Below, in pieces: positions 49,006-61,379 of a stretch of DNA of 64,000 bases. The DNA is from Zygnema cylindricum (taxonomy: Eukaryota > Streptophyta > Zygnematophyceae > Zygnematales > Zygnemataceae). Positions within the stretch are counted from its first letter, which is position 1, and every line of letters starts with the position of its first letter. The stretch covers positions 102,750 through 166,749 of the forward strand of contig JBBHKE010003366.1 in the NCBI GenBank assembly GCA_037447655.1, given 5' to 3'. Under the pieces are notes generated by a model, which did no database searches, was not told where the DNA came from, and saw only the letters and a list, made by a program, of their open reading frames with translations. The position numbers were made by a program, and so were the translations under genes.

Positions 49006-52000
49006 CAGTACTACTGTACTTCTCAACTATACTGGTAATAGTTAAGTGTTATATTCGCAGGAGTGGTGAAACCATAGATGTCCTTTGCGCATAACACGCA
49101 CGAATTAAACTAACGATTACTACGTACAGTGCGCATCAAACGATTTGGGAATTTTTAAATTTTGTACCTTATTTTGACTTTCAAATTTCAAAATTTGTAA
49201 ATATTTAATACATTAAAAAGTTGAAACGTGAAACGAACTAGCGCCGAGCGGCGGAAATTATGGCGTCTTTCTCCAACGGCGGCATCTTTTTGAAGAAGGA
49301 GTGGAGGACAGAAAAAATATACGCACACGCAAATGAAGTAACATTTTTTTTTAATGTCCGTACAATTTTTCGTACAGTGTGAAACGTACGAAATTTACGA
49401 AATAAGCGAATACTACGTAGTTTTCGGAAAAAAGTCCAAATCCGTACGAATTGGACATTTATGGGTGAAACCTAAAGACTTGGAAGCGATGACCAGCGGT
49501 TGTTCATCTCTCCCAAAGACAACATTATACTATGATAGGAGGATATGATTGCAAGCACATAAAGTGGAAAAGTAGCTCTCTTATGACTTCACTGTAACCA
49601 TTTGAAAAAGACACGATAGTGATTCATTATGGCATTTTATGTATTCGTGACTGATTTAGGAGCTGTCAATAACTCCTTCTCATTTTTGTTTTTGTAAATA
49701 ATGGTCTAAATTTTATGGCTGGAAAATGGAGGTTGTTCTAGAGAAGGAAGTCATGTTTTCAGTTTTTGCTCTGGGTGGATTTTATGGACATTTGGTGTTT
49801 TCCAATTTAAATTGTAACTGCTTAAAAGTTGCCACTCTAATTTGGGTTTTATTCCTATTGGCAGCAAACTATGATATAAGCAAATCTGCTCTTTTGTTTC
49901 TAAGGTTAGATAATATAGTATCTGAAGTTCTTTAAACTTGATCGTGTATTAATTAGTATAACCTCTGGCTTTTAAAAACACTTGTTGCGGTTAGGCTCTG
50001 GTATAAACTAAGGAAAGTGTTGGATGAATCAATTTGTCTAAAATTTATGATAAGGTAAAAATAGTTGCACCAAGAAGAAATGAAATGAAGTGTTGCATTA
50101 TATTCAATAATAGAGAATGTTTGGATGAAGATTAGTGTTAATGCTTTCAAATGCATAAAGCTTCTGTTAAGATAATTGGTAGATGCATTATTGATTCCTG
50201 AAGTCCTTGGCTTTAAAAATTGGAATGATGATGCCGAAACTGTTTTGCAATTGCTTATGTGAGTCTTATTAAAATATTATGATGTTGACAGTAAGAATGA
50301 TAAAGGTTCCTAACTTTAAACTACAAAGAGACCAAGTTGTAGGGCTAAATTGCTGAAAGTGCTGCTATATTTTAATTTTTGTTGTGTATAGGTTATTTAC
50401 AAAATGTAATGAAATTATGACCTATGATCGAAGTTGGATTTCGCCTTAGGTTTGTAAAGGCCGTCCTTTATGGGCATTTTATTTGCATGTAAGCTGGCCA
50501 ACTACATCATGAATTAAAGAACATAAATATTATTGTTTGGAAAACCAGAAAAAAATATTGTCAAGAAGGGCAAACTGAGATTGCTAAATGAATCAATCCC
50601 TGTTTTATTGACTTTAATGTCACAGAAAACCTTTCGTACGACATGTCTTTTGCGTTTCTTTAGTTGGACATTTTCCTATTGGCCTTAAAGCCTTAGCCCT
50701 ATTGTTATTTTCTATTATTATGTGTTTCATTTGTCGATGTCAATCCTGCAATTTTCAAGGCAACTTTATGAAGGGGTCGGGGATGTTCCCATTTACATTA
50801 CGATTAAATCATATTGATTTGAACGGTGACAGCCCTTAGTTTGTCTCTGATTTGGTTTCTTGCAAATTATGAGGCTTTGTTTTGTGCTATTCTTGATTCT
50901 CGCATACTGTCTCCTGGTTTGTTTCAGTCGCAATGTCGAAAACGTTCTAAGAAATTCTTGGGCAGACTCGATGAGCTGTCACTTGGAAATGATTTTCATA
51001 CTGGTTATTTTGCAGTTAGTCCTTGCAAATATGTGCCATTAATATCTTTTGATGATTTATATCGAACTTACATAAATTATATCGAATTTTCAAAATTTCG
51101 TAAGTTTAACCATGTCTCAACTTTTTTTTTGTTTTTTATTCTGGATTTTAGAGCTGTTGCGTGCAAGTATAAATGCCAATTTCAAGCCAAATGTGCCTTC
51201 AATATTGTCATTTGTTTGGCCACCTGATGGAGGAGGTAAAAATATTTGGTTTTTCTCAGCAGTGTTTTGGTCCAAACTAATAATGGTCTGGTTGGGAAAT
51301 AGTGTGGTTCATGTCATATTATGAGGGCCTGCATGGTTGCATCAGCACATAAGACGGTTGTGGCCTTCAGTAATTATGATAAGAGGTGATTTTTTTTTTT
51401 AATTAAATATGTGGCAAGATTTTTTTAACTTGCATCTTTCCACACGGGATACTGTCAGTTTCCTGTTTATTTTTTTTCCTTGTTCTGGTCAGGTTTTTAC
51501 TATATGATGATTTTTTTTGACCTCCCCTTCTATCTTTATGTCTCTCTTGTGTGTAAATCGTTGAGGTGTCATGACTTTCTATGAATTTGCAGTCCTTAGG
51601 ATGCGATAGTTTTTTCTGCAAATTGTTCGCCTTTTGGGAGAATTGTCTCATTATGTTGCTCACACATGTGAGCATCCTTTTTTCAATAAAGCTATTTTTC
51701 TTTATAGAGATTTGATGTAGTTTTTTTTTCTAACCTGTGATTTGTGGTCCGGGTCACCAGTTTTGCAAGTTCCTTACTAGGGCTGTCATCACATTATCAA
51801 TTGATAACATTTTACTATCCACCTATCTGACCCTCATGACTATGTTGTCTTCGTTTTGTTTTCTCTAAAATAGCTTATTTTTTCCTTGACATTGAGTAGG
51901 TTTGATTTGAAGGATTTTGGAAAATATGCGAACCAACTTGTTGGTTCAGCTTTTGTACTTATTCAGTATCATAGTACCCCCATCTAACAAGAAAGCAACC

Positions 52001-52086
52001 TGAGAGATCCTAAAAAAACAGGGAAAAACATTGTTTTAGAAACATGGAATATCATCATTTTCTCATGTTATGAATTTCGTGACTTT
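49006..52086. other. No convincing gene; T-rich, intron-like
   Basis: Very AT-rich sequence with possible splice-site-like words (for example ttggcag near 49862 and gtttcag near 50931) and modest ORFs at 49354-49548, 49726-49935 and 50826-51227. The last contains RSKKFLGRLDELSLGNDF but no family I know, and I could not join these into one phase-consistent model. A diverged or degraded gene is possible. Confidence 0.3.
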
Positions 52087-52134
52087 TTGCTAGTCAGTTG
52101 TGTTCAGAACATTGCATTTATGGAACAATTTATT

Positions 52135-53125
52135 TCCCACTGTCTCTCACATCTACTCTCTTTACCTTCCTTTTTTCTTCTCCCTCAGCTGCTTTTCATC
52201 TGTCTCCCATACTCTAATAATTTTGGCCAATCTCTCCTTTCCCACTTTATCCTTCTTCCTCTCACATCAATCAATTCTCTCTCTCCTTGTCTCCCTTTGT
52301 CTCCGAATACTTTTCGTTTCCCCATACTCTCATCTTCTATATTCCACTCTGTCTCCTCTCCCCTTCTATATTCCACTCTGTCTCCTCTCCCTCTTCCTGC
52401 ATCTTATTCTTATTCTCCACCTCTTCCTCTATTCACTCTCACTCTACTCTCTGGTCCTTCTACCTTTCCTCCTTTTGTTTCCTTCTTCCCACTACCAATC
52501 CTCGTCGCTCTCTCATCCCCTTCCTCCCACTCTCCATCTCTTCTCTCTTCCTTACTTTCTCTTCCACTCTCTCTTCACATTGCTCAGCGTGCCAACTTTT
52601 TTCTCCCGTTCTCTCACTACCTCCTCCACTCCCAGTTTCCTCTTTTTCCCTGTTCTTCTCACTCTCTGTCTCCTCTCTTCCTTCCTCACGTTCCTTCCCA
52701 CTCCCTCTTCACCCTCTGTCACAGTCTTTTCTTCCCACTCTCTCAGTCCCTTTCCAACTTTTCTCCATCTTCCACAATCCCATACATTGTCGCAGTATTC
52801 TTCCCATTCCTTTAACTCTCCTCTTTTACATACTCCTCCCCTTGATTAGACTCTTTCGCTATCCCTCCCACTCTCACTAATCTCTCCCGTCACTCCCCCT
52901 TCCTACATCTCTAACTTCCTTTTTAACTCTCTCCCTTCTTCTCTCTTTGTTCCTGCTTTGCGTACTTGCTTCCACACTCTCCCTTTCCTTCCAATTCCAC
53001 TCTTCCCCAACGATTTTTTTCTCTCCCTCTCCAACTCTTTTCCTCATCTGCCTACCATCCTCTTCCTCTCCCCACTCTCCCAACCTTCCCCCCACTCCCT
53101 TAACTCGATCTCTCTTTTCCCACAA
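52135..53125. repeat. ~1-kb strand-asymmetric pyrimidine tract
   Basis: The plus strand is almost entirely C and T for about 1 kb (ctctc, ttcc and ccac words without a fixed period). Long ORFs at 52087-52880 in all three plus frames encode only Ser/Leu/Pro/Phe-rich low-complexity sequence and are artefacts of the lack of purines. Confidence 0.85.
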
Positions 53126-53338
53126 GCTTTATACCTTGTTACTAATATTATAATTAGTTCCGTTTATCTCCAAATACGACATCTACTTCACTCTCTTGAG
53201 TTATTTTCATTTCCATGGTAAATCTGGTGACTTTTACCCATGCAGGTGGAATATTATAAGCATTGAAAACTTCTATTGTGAAATTTTAGAAGATTTAAAC
53301 TTTTACTAAGTGTTCAAATGCTCACATATGTTTGTTTT

Positions 53339-53367
53339 CTTTTGTGTTGTGTTGTGTTGTGTTGTGG
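53339..53367. repeat. (TGTGT)n pentanucleotide run
   Basis: Five consecutive gtgtt units. Confidence 0.85.
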
Positions 53368-53623
53368 AGAATGTGAACAGTTCAAAAAATGTCTTTTGTT
53401 ATTGTGGGAACTTGAAAAAGGACAAAAACAAAATCCAGTAATAGTGAGATGTCTTCTTTACCATTATGGATAATAAAACCTCGATAAAGTGTAGGTTTGT
53501 ATATCAATATTTTGTATATATTATAGCTTATTATAGGTTTTTCTACCACTGGAAATTGTCAAAACAAAATTAACAGCGTCAGTTTTACCAGTTATACAAA
53601 CATTTAAACATTTTAGAGGTTTC

Positions 53624-53720
53624 AAGGGGGAGGGGGAGGGGGAGGGGGAGGGGGAGGGGGAGGTGGAGGGGGAGGGGGAGGTGGAGGGGGAGGGGGAGGG
53701 GGAAGGGGAAGGGGGCGGCT
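53624..53720. repeat. (GGGGGA)n hexanucleotide array
   Basis: About sixteen 6-bp units of GGGGGA, with interspersed GGTGGA and GGGGAA variants on the plus strand. Each unit has a G run of 4-5, giving strong G-quadruplex potential. Confidence 0.95.
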
Positions 53721-54304
53721 TTACAATTTCGAGCATGTACTTACTGGTAGACCTTATCCACATTTTATCATACGGTATAAAACTAAACTCTAAGTTTTTG
53801 TCTTCTTGATGGTCCCATAATAAGGTCAGATGCGATAAAGTTTGACACAGAATCTCCATCAGCTGGGGGTGTACAAAATTTTCTTTTCTTCATGAAGTGC
53901 ATATTTACCCTGAAAATAATAAAGTAAGACTTCATTAATAATAAAACCATCTTAGTAGGTGGGATCAAAAAAAGAAAAAAAAGCAAAAACGAAACTGAAA
54001 AACCGAACGTGGATGGACAAACAAAAAGGAAAAACAGTTCGGAAGAAAGAAAGAAAGAAAGAAATACAGGAACAAGGGGAAGGCAACAAATGACTTGGAA
54101 AGGGACAATTCTTGTCGTTTGCTTATTTTCTGTCCATTTTCTCTTCATCATTTCTTATCTTTGTTACACTACTTTTGTGCCCTTGAACTTATGGCGCTAG
54201 TGTAATTTACTGGCCTAATATATATTGATATGGATAGTGTCATTTACGGTGTTTCAGAAAGGTGAGAGAGGTGAGAGGAGGTTAGTGCCACTTAGGGTTT
54301 TTTG
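53721..54304. other. Intergenic, no gene recognised
   Basis: The minus-strand ORF 53783-54151 is low in complexity (Phe/Leu/Ser) and overlaps a gaaagaaagaaa run at 54042-54063. Nothing else is identified. Confidence 0.4.
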
Positions 54305-55112
54305 TAGTGTTGTGTATCGGTAAAAAACTTATCGCGATAACACCGATACCGATAGTTATCGTTATCGAACGGTCAGCGGTCCCGATATATTTGTACTTTC
54401 TGTACTTTCTGTCCGGAATGCTTTCTGTCCGGTAAACTGAACACAAATTTACGTGAAATGTACGGCTTTTTACGGGAAATGTACGGAATTTGACGAAAAA
54501 ATACGTTGCACTTTGTAGTACTTTTTGGGCGGTTAACTATACATAAATTTGACGGGAATGTATGGAATTGTACCGATAAACTGATTATCATGAAACGGTA
54601 AAAAGAGGGCGGACTCAAAGTACAACGGATGCAAAATAACATTATGCGCGCGGCTAGAATCAAACGGACGACATTCAATGATAAAATAAGAGCGGACGGT
54701 TAGCGTGAGCGCCGACATCTCAGAATGGCTTTTTTGGCGGCTTTGGCCAAAAAAGTCGACGGATGACACGTGGCAGGTTTTTAGTGGATCTAAAAAAAGA
54801 AAGGGACAAAGCCACGGCGTCGGATGTGGAAGGTACATCGCTTTAACGGGAGCCGTACTAAAGCCGTACATATATTATGCCGGCTACTGTCGGGGGAATA
54901 AGACGTACATATGAGTGTACAGGCCATACATTTATCTGTACGGTTCGTACATTTATCGTTATTGGCATTATCGCCGATAAGTAGCCGATATTATCGGCTA
55001 CTTATCGGCGATAAGACCGATAGCGATATATTGTACCAATATATCGATTATCGGGTCCCCGAAAAATGGCTCATATTGGTTATCGGAAAATCCTTACCGA
55101 TACACAACACTA
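54305..55112. mobile_element. Non-autonomous hAT-like element with perfect 8-bp TSD
   Basis: The 8-bp direct repeat GTTTTTTG lies at 54297-54304 and 55113-55120. Termini TAGTGTTGTGTATCGGTA match at both ends (right end reverse-complemented) over at least 17 bp, with the hAT start T-A-G-T-G. Subterminal sequence is filled with cgata/tatcg words, including ccgataagtagccgata near 54973. It is 808 bp and non-coding; the minus-strand ORFs inside it have no recognised domain. Confidence 0.92.
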
Positions 55113-55120
55113 GTTTTTTG

Positions 55121-57640
55121 ACTTGGCTTGGCGGTGATGTCACACCGTAACTATGTTTACAAAAGAGAAGATTTTACTTAAACCATCAGAGTACAATACA
55201 TGATTACAATGCATGATAGAAGCAAAAAAAAAATTGACGTCCATTAAAGATAAGAGATGAGAATTCTGAAGGACTAGAAACATTACAAAGGCTAAGCATT
55301 CAGCGGGCTTATCAACCATTGTATCCTCATCAACCACCGTATTATTGTAGTTACTAAACCGATAGCTTTTCTTTTGTGTATTTCAATTGAGTTAATTTAT
55401 ACACCACAACATCCATAAGCTGCACATTTTTTTCCATATTTCCTCGAATAAAACGATTTCCTCGAATTTGGGAAGGTTTTAAAAAAGAGCATGCATTCAA
55501 ATAGCAAATTGGAAAAACAATAACATCCAACAACCAATATGTATTTTCTAGTTTTCTTTCGAATTTTGACTTGAATCTTGCGAAGTGTTGCTCTTGTTTA
55601 TAGGCGACATATATGCATTAGTTGTAAGAAGGTGACAAAAGATGGTGGGACAAACTCCGAGAACCTTCACCTTAAAAAAAATTAAGAGCACGATCACGCA
55701 AAAAATTGTCGAAAGAGGTGTCCAATGCCCCCAATATCATAGAAAAAATGAACTTCATTGAAAAACTTGCAATAGATAAAGCACCTTGGTACAGAATGGG
55801 ACCATTCAAAGACTACAAAATAATTGGTCGTGATGCACGTAATCCCTTTCTTTGGAGGCCATTGCGCTCGAATCCACGATGTTAGGAAGCAATGCTGCCC
55901 TCGGAAAGACCATGTCACATAGACCTTGACGACGTGTGAGAAAATGAGGTCCACTCGATAGTCAAGGACACCTTGGATTCGAGACGTAGTGGGGCGACAA
56001 CACGAAAATATGGTGGGTACTTGAAAGCAAAGGATGTGGGAAATCAAAGCTTACGAAAAAGAGAAACAATAATAGTGGAAAACTCAAACAACCATGTTAA
56101 AAACCACTTGTAACGTAAAGTCAAGCCCTTTGGGCTCGAAACACAAGTGAAGAAGACCACGTCCTTCGATCAAAGGTGGCGCTCAAATTCAACAATTGTA
56201 ACGTTGTTGGCAATATGTCGATGGACTCGTAAGTGACTTACGTTGATCACAAAATAGAATAATAAACCTATTTTGGGCCACGATCCACGAAAGCATACAA
56301 GAGGATAGCAAATACTATTGAAGTGTTAACTATCCCCGATTCACGTGAGATACAATGTTGACCGAATTTGAAATGGCTTATGTTGGAAAACATGATGTGA
56401 TGATAGGCACTAATATTGACCAACTTCCTAAGATGACGCTAGATTTAGAAAATGATGGAAAACGAGTTGGTCCACAAACCATGAAATACATGAACGATGT
56501 AAAGTCGAGGTCAAAAAGGGTGTGCGGGCCAAGAAACTAGTTGTTCGTTAAAACAATGAGAGAAGGTAGCGGACGCCACTAGTTTTTCAAATAGTTTTTA
56601 ATGTCCTTCAAATTGGGAAGATTATTTAGCAAAGGATTCGGTTTATAAAACATTTTGACGTTTTTACGCTAAGTTTAGGCGTTGCTGCATATGAAAGGAA
56701 ATTTGATAAACTATACTTTATTTGTGTTTGAAAAGTAAATAGAGATATTTGGCAGGTCAAAGGAGTTAAAATTTGTCAAAAAGGGTCACATTGACGAGCA
56801 ATATCTAAACATTGAGTTGCCTGAATAATCTTATGATTCTTTGTTTGAAATTCTAAGTTTGATCAGAGAGGGCTTTCACACAATCTCCATCCTCGTTGGT
56901 TGAATTCAATGTGAAAATTGTGATTGAGCTAACGGTCGTTCTTTAGGATTTCAAAGTTATGTACAATTGGAATACGATTGGACAAACTTCCTTATGAGTC
57001 CCATCTCATTTGTAAAGAAACTTTCATGAAGATTAAAAGTTTATTTTATCCTTTTTTTGCCATTTTTACTTTTCTTTTTATCATTTGTCTTACACTTTCT
57101 TTGGATTTGGCACGGGTTAGGGTTATTAATGCATTGAAAAAGTCCACATCATTTGGGTCGGTGCCCTTTTTAAGCCTTAACGAACCAATAGCTACAAAAC
57201 GTACTTTCATACCACAAAGTCGAGATTTCGTTCATTTATTATGATGAGTATGTTGTTTATAATTTAATTATTTTGTATAACATATAAAGTTTTTTAAGCG
57301 ATTATAAAGTTCACACCATGCAATTTTTTTGAGGCGATCTTGCAACTCTATTCATACTTTAAGTTTGAAAGAAAAATAGGAGTTAATTTTCCGTCCTATT
57401 TCATTTCCAAAAAAAGTATTTTGACACGATTTTTTTTAGGTAGATGAAATTCAACACTTTGAATTTTAAGTTTTTTTGGAAGCTTACAATATATAATTTT
57501 GCGCTCAAAACTAAAGATTTTTAAATTCCGAATTCCAAGCTTAGAGTATTTAAGCTTTCAACCATGAGTAAAAATTTTAGAACTCGAGTCCAAAATTTAG
57601 AAATACGAATTATGAACTACGAGGCTAGAATAATTAAATC
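55121..57640. other. Intergenic, no gene recognised
   Basis: AT-rich sequence with only short ORFs (56355-56540 and 56978-57244) that lack recognisable motifs. No paired termini or coding relics were identified. It may be old transposon sequence. Confidence 0.4.
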
Positions 57641-57764
57641 ATGGACCTGTCTTATTGGATAAATCGATATTTAATGTGTCGATGAAATTTTTCAACCGAA
57701 TAAACAAAGAATCTTATTTTTTGAATTTTTACCCTATTTGTCGATACATGATTTTTTCTTTGGG

Positions 57765-58400
57765 TAAGGAAGGAGAAAGGGAGGGAGGGAGGGAATGAGG
57801 GAGGGAGGGAAAGAGGAAAGTGGAAGGGTGGAAGGAGGGTTGGGAGGGAAAGAGGAAAAAAAAGGGAGAGGAAAGGTACGGGAGAGGGAAAGATAGAAGG
57901 GGAAACGGAGAGAAGGAGGTAACGAGTGGAAAGAGGGAGGGAGAGAGAGGGAGGGAAGTGGGAAAGGAGTGAGGAAGGGAGGGGAGAGGGAGGGAGAGAG
58001 GGAAAAAGGGTGAGAGAGAGTTGGTTGCTTTTTCCCTCCCTCCCTCTTCCCCTTTCTCCTCCTCTTCCTCCCTCTTCCACCTTCCCTCTCCCCCTCACCC
58101 CGTCTCCACTTTCCTTCACATAAACCCAAACCCCCAAACCTAGAGTTTTCAACCCAAAACCCCAAAGGGAGTGTAGGGAGTGGAGAGGGAGGGAGGGAAG
58201 GAGGGAGGGAGAGATAAAGGGAGGGAGGGGGGGAAAGGTTGGAGGGAGAGAGTTGGTAGCTTTCTCCCCTTTCTCTCATTTGTCTTTCTCTCCCTCCCAC
58301 TCCCACCCCTCTCCCCCTCTTTCCCCTAGGCTCTCTCCATCTTCCTTTCTCTAAATTTCAAGCTTTCAACTCTAAAAATTAGAGGGAGGGAGTGGAGAGA
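57765..58400. repeat. Alternating purine and pyrimidine tracts with a duplicated unit
   Basis: (GGGA)n-rich purine sequence runs 57765-58020, switches to pyrimidine at 58030-58115, back to purine at 58165-58255 and to pyrimidine at 58262-58335. The two switch regions are related: gagagagttggttgcttttt (58014) and gagagagttggtagctttct (58245), each followed by pyrimidine, cctagagttttcaa/caagctttcaac and gggagtg-agggagtggaga. This is a diverged ~230-bp duplication. ORFs here are low-complexity artefacts. Confidence 0.75.
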
Positions 58401-58425
58401 GTGCAGAAATTAATTGTCCGTTTTA

Positions 58426-58690
58426 AGTATTTTCTAGGTCTAAATATAGAAACAAGCCGAGGCAGTCTACCTCTAACTTCTCTCTCCAACTCTCAAACTT
58501 GTCGCAGTCACTGAGAAATTGGAGAGGAAGCTAGAGCCATGGCTTCCTAGGCTATCCAGAAGTTTACGGGAAATATATATTGGTTTATTTACTAAAAGTA
58601 TAGGATTTATGCTCCCACAAGGATTTGATCCTGGTACCTGCCGGACGGTAAGCTGCCGGTAGCCGGTAGCCTTTTTCGTTAAGACTAGAC
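58426..58690 (-). repeat. SINE-like module with B-box, next to LTR C
   Basis: An inverted copy of 37540-37812, with the B-box type word ggatcaaatcc on the minus strand at 58621-58631. It ends within about 5 bp of the LTR-like sequence. Confidence 0.65.
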
Positions 58691-58694
58691 TTAG

Positions 58695-59449
58695 TGTTAC
58701 GCACTATAGGGTTTGATAGTTACTTAAACATTACCTTGTAGGGTAATTCATTTAACTGAAACTCTTTACCGGATACATAGATCCAGTAATGTAAAAGTAC
58801 GGTTTGCGCTACGGATAAGAAACGAATACCGCGCATTTATTTCTTTAGCGAAACGAATACCGCACATGTATTTATTACGGCTACGATTAAATGTGAATTT
58901 AATCGGACGGCCGGAATGAACGCCGAGATCGAGGAATAGGATTTCGGCGGTTTATGGTTATCGCCACATCGGATGACTCGTGGCGGAATAACATTGGATC
59001 ACGGCATCTCCGAGGATTAAGGGAGCAATTCCGGAAATACCACGTGTCGACATTTAGGCCATGTCGTACAGTGTCCGTACAGAAAGTACACCGAAAGTTG
59101 TACTTTTGTGTACGGAAGTGTAATTTGATTGGCTGCGTACATCAGTAGATAGAGTCTGTGAGAGAGATAGGACTTAAAAAAATTAGGAGATAGGACCCTC
59201 TCTCCTAGAGAGCTTCTATACAAAAGGTCAACTTTGACCCTCCATAACTAACTGCTCAGGGGAGCAAATTCAGAGATTCTTTTTGCTATTGACTCAGGGG
59301 AGTATTGCCTTCACAGGGGTGCAGGTGGTTAGAGTTTTTGTCTGCCAGGGTGGCAGTTGTTATTTAGGAAACACAAAGGGGTTAGGATTATCCTAGAGGC
59401 TTCTTGGAAGCTGTTCATTCTGAGGACTTATGGAGGTCTCAGAGTTGCA
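58695..59449 (+). mobile_element. LTR-like sequence C
   Basis: It starts TGTTACGCAC and ends CTCAGAGTTGCA (TG...CA), aligning throughout with 36780-37536 in reverse and more weakly with 35357-36065. No internal retrotransposon sequence follows, so it is solo or truncated. Flanking 5-mers (cttag, gagag) do not match, so no target duplication is seen. Confidence 0.7.
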
Positions 59450-59454
59450 GAGAG

Positions 59455-59640
59455 GAGGAACAAGAGGGAGAGAAAGAGGGAGAGGAGGAGAACTTTTTGC
59501 CCTCTTTTTGTCCCTCTCTCTCGCTCTCTCCCTCCCTCTCCCCCCTTTTCTCTCTCTCTCGCCCCCCTCTCACCCCTTTGCTCCCCCTCCCCCTCCTCTC
59601 TCTCTCCCTCCCTTCTCCCTCCTCCCTCATCCCTCATCCT
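59455..59640. repeat. Purine tract switching to pyrimidine tract
   Basis: agagggagagaaagagggag (59464) runs to 59490, then aactttttgccctctttttg and about 130 bp of ctctccctccc-type sequence. ORFs on both strands are artefacts of composition. Confidence 0.8.
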
Positions 59641-59956
59641 TCCCATCAGGTTTAGGGTTCAGAACTTCAGGTTTGGTTTTCGGGTTTATGGTTTTTGTTT
59701 TGTCCTTCTGCATCTGGATAATTTCCCGATGCACATCGGATTGATATCGGGAAGTCAAAATTTGGTCGGTGCATCATATCGGTATCGACAGATACATTAA
59801 CTAACTAAATATTGAAGTGGTACATTGCACTGAATAAATATCAACGCGTATCATCTGGCCGCTTCATGCGAATCGATGAATTGCGATGTTTTGGGATTAT
59901 TTGGAAATTTGCGATGCTATGGGATGCGATGCGATACGATTTGCATCTCTACGATA

Positions 59957-60163
59957 CATTGCGAATCGCTATTAGCGTTAACAAATATTTAGTGTTAAAG
60001 AACCATTAGTGTTAATAACGCTAATTGTGAATTTAGAGATATTCAAGAAATCAGTCACTCTAATTTGTTTTTTAGGGTTTTTATAATCACTCTTTTTAAG
60101 AATTTGGGGAAAAATTTAGGGGCGCCGAATTAGCGTGATTAACCCTAATATCAATTCGTGGTG
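59957..60163. mobile_element. Family A MITE, 207 bp, perfect TA duplication
   Basis: TA at 59955-59956 and 60164-60165 flanks termini CATTGCGAATCGCTATTAG and, reverse-complemented, CACCACGAATTGATATTAG. The interior has taacgctaattg and gaattagcgtgattaaccct. Confidence 0.85.
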
Positions 60164-60175
60164 TACTGTACAGTA

Positions 60176-61377
60176 CACCGTGTTTCGCTTTTGGTGTTAA
60201 TAAAATGTTATCCACTATAATAGGATGTCCTACCACTCTGAAAATCCCATTACTACATCACATTTCAACCACCACATTCCACACATAGGAAAATTAAACA
60301 TTCATATTGGAAAGCACTCACATAAAGAAATAAAATTTAAATTAGAAGAAGCTTTTGTCCACATAACATTAGCTTGGTCTCTTGCCCTCGTGGCTCAACC
60401 CTTCTTAATAAAGTATTTCCACTGCTCTCCACTCTTAAACAATTATATCTCTTAACTACTAAAACAATACTTAGTTTGTAAGAGATTTCAATGCAAAAAT
60501 GCCAATACTCCAATTTGGTTTTAATCGCTCACGACCAAGATCATCAGAATTTCCACAATTTTTTTCCAAAGGAAAAGATGTTTACTCTCCTCTTAGAATT
60601 CACTATTTATCCATCATCGCCCTGGACCAGCCAGGCCAGAGTCAACGCTCCGTTGAACAGGTTTTACCTAGGCCAATCATTGATCAATAAGGACTTAGAC
60701 TGACTAATGCAAAAACGTGCGAAATCTCTTACTAACTACGTAGCATTTCTAACCAATCAAACGGTACGTTTCACTACGTAACATTTACGTGCAAAAGTGC
60801 GCGCCAAACAAAACGCGACTTCGCACGAACGTGCGTCGCAAATTTCAAAAGCGAAACTTCCTACGAAATTCCATAAAGTGAAAGTGACATTTCGTACTAA
60901 AATTTGTACAAAACGAACCATCATGCGTACCAAACGAAATATTGATTTCGTTTGGTAATTTATAAACGTACGTTTTAAATTCCGCGGCTAGTTTGACCCT
61001 TAACTAGTAACAATGAAAACTTAATCGTTATTTTGACCTTGCGTTGTCGCCTAAATACACCAATCACTTTATCTTTTAAAATCCGACCCCAAATCGTGCG
61101 ATTCTTTTGCGGACGTCTATCAGATTCAAAACTCTATTTTCGTAACACTTAAATACCCATTTACGAACAAGTTCGATCTGCTATTACTGTTACAACCACT
61201 TAAAAACATCTTTTCTCCGTACACACGTGTCCAATCCTCACATGGAAACCACCAATCGAAAAGTGTGGATCTTGGATTTAAATCGCAACCTTCAAATCCA
61301 TAATCCGACAATCGTGTACGTAGAAAAGGTGCTATAAGTGGCAGAAAAAACAAAGACACTAATAGCGATACGCGGTG
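60176..61377. mobile_element. 1.2-kb TA-flanked inverted-repeat element
   Basis: TA at 60174-60175 and 61378-61379 flanks termini CACCGTGTTTCGCTTTTGG and, reverse-complemented, CACCGCGTATCGCTATTAG. Its right 190 bp resembles both ends of the 9550-10815 element (aacatcttttctccgtaca, tccgacaatcgtgtacg-aga). Plus-strand ORFs inside (60225-60703) show no recognised domain. It starts only 12 bp after the preceding MITE. Confidence 0.75.
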
Positions 61378-61379
61378 TA

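Noticed and set aside
52087-52880. Three overlapping ORFs of 197-249 codons on the plus strand
   Set aside because: They exist in all three frames only because the strand lacks purines and hence stop codons; the products are pure low complexity.
57652-58306. 166- and 190-codon minus-strand ORFs
   Set aside because: They span purine/pyrimidine microsatellites and encode Ser/Pro/Leu repeats with no domain.
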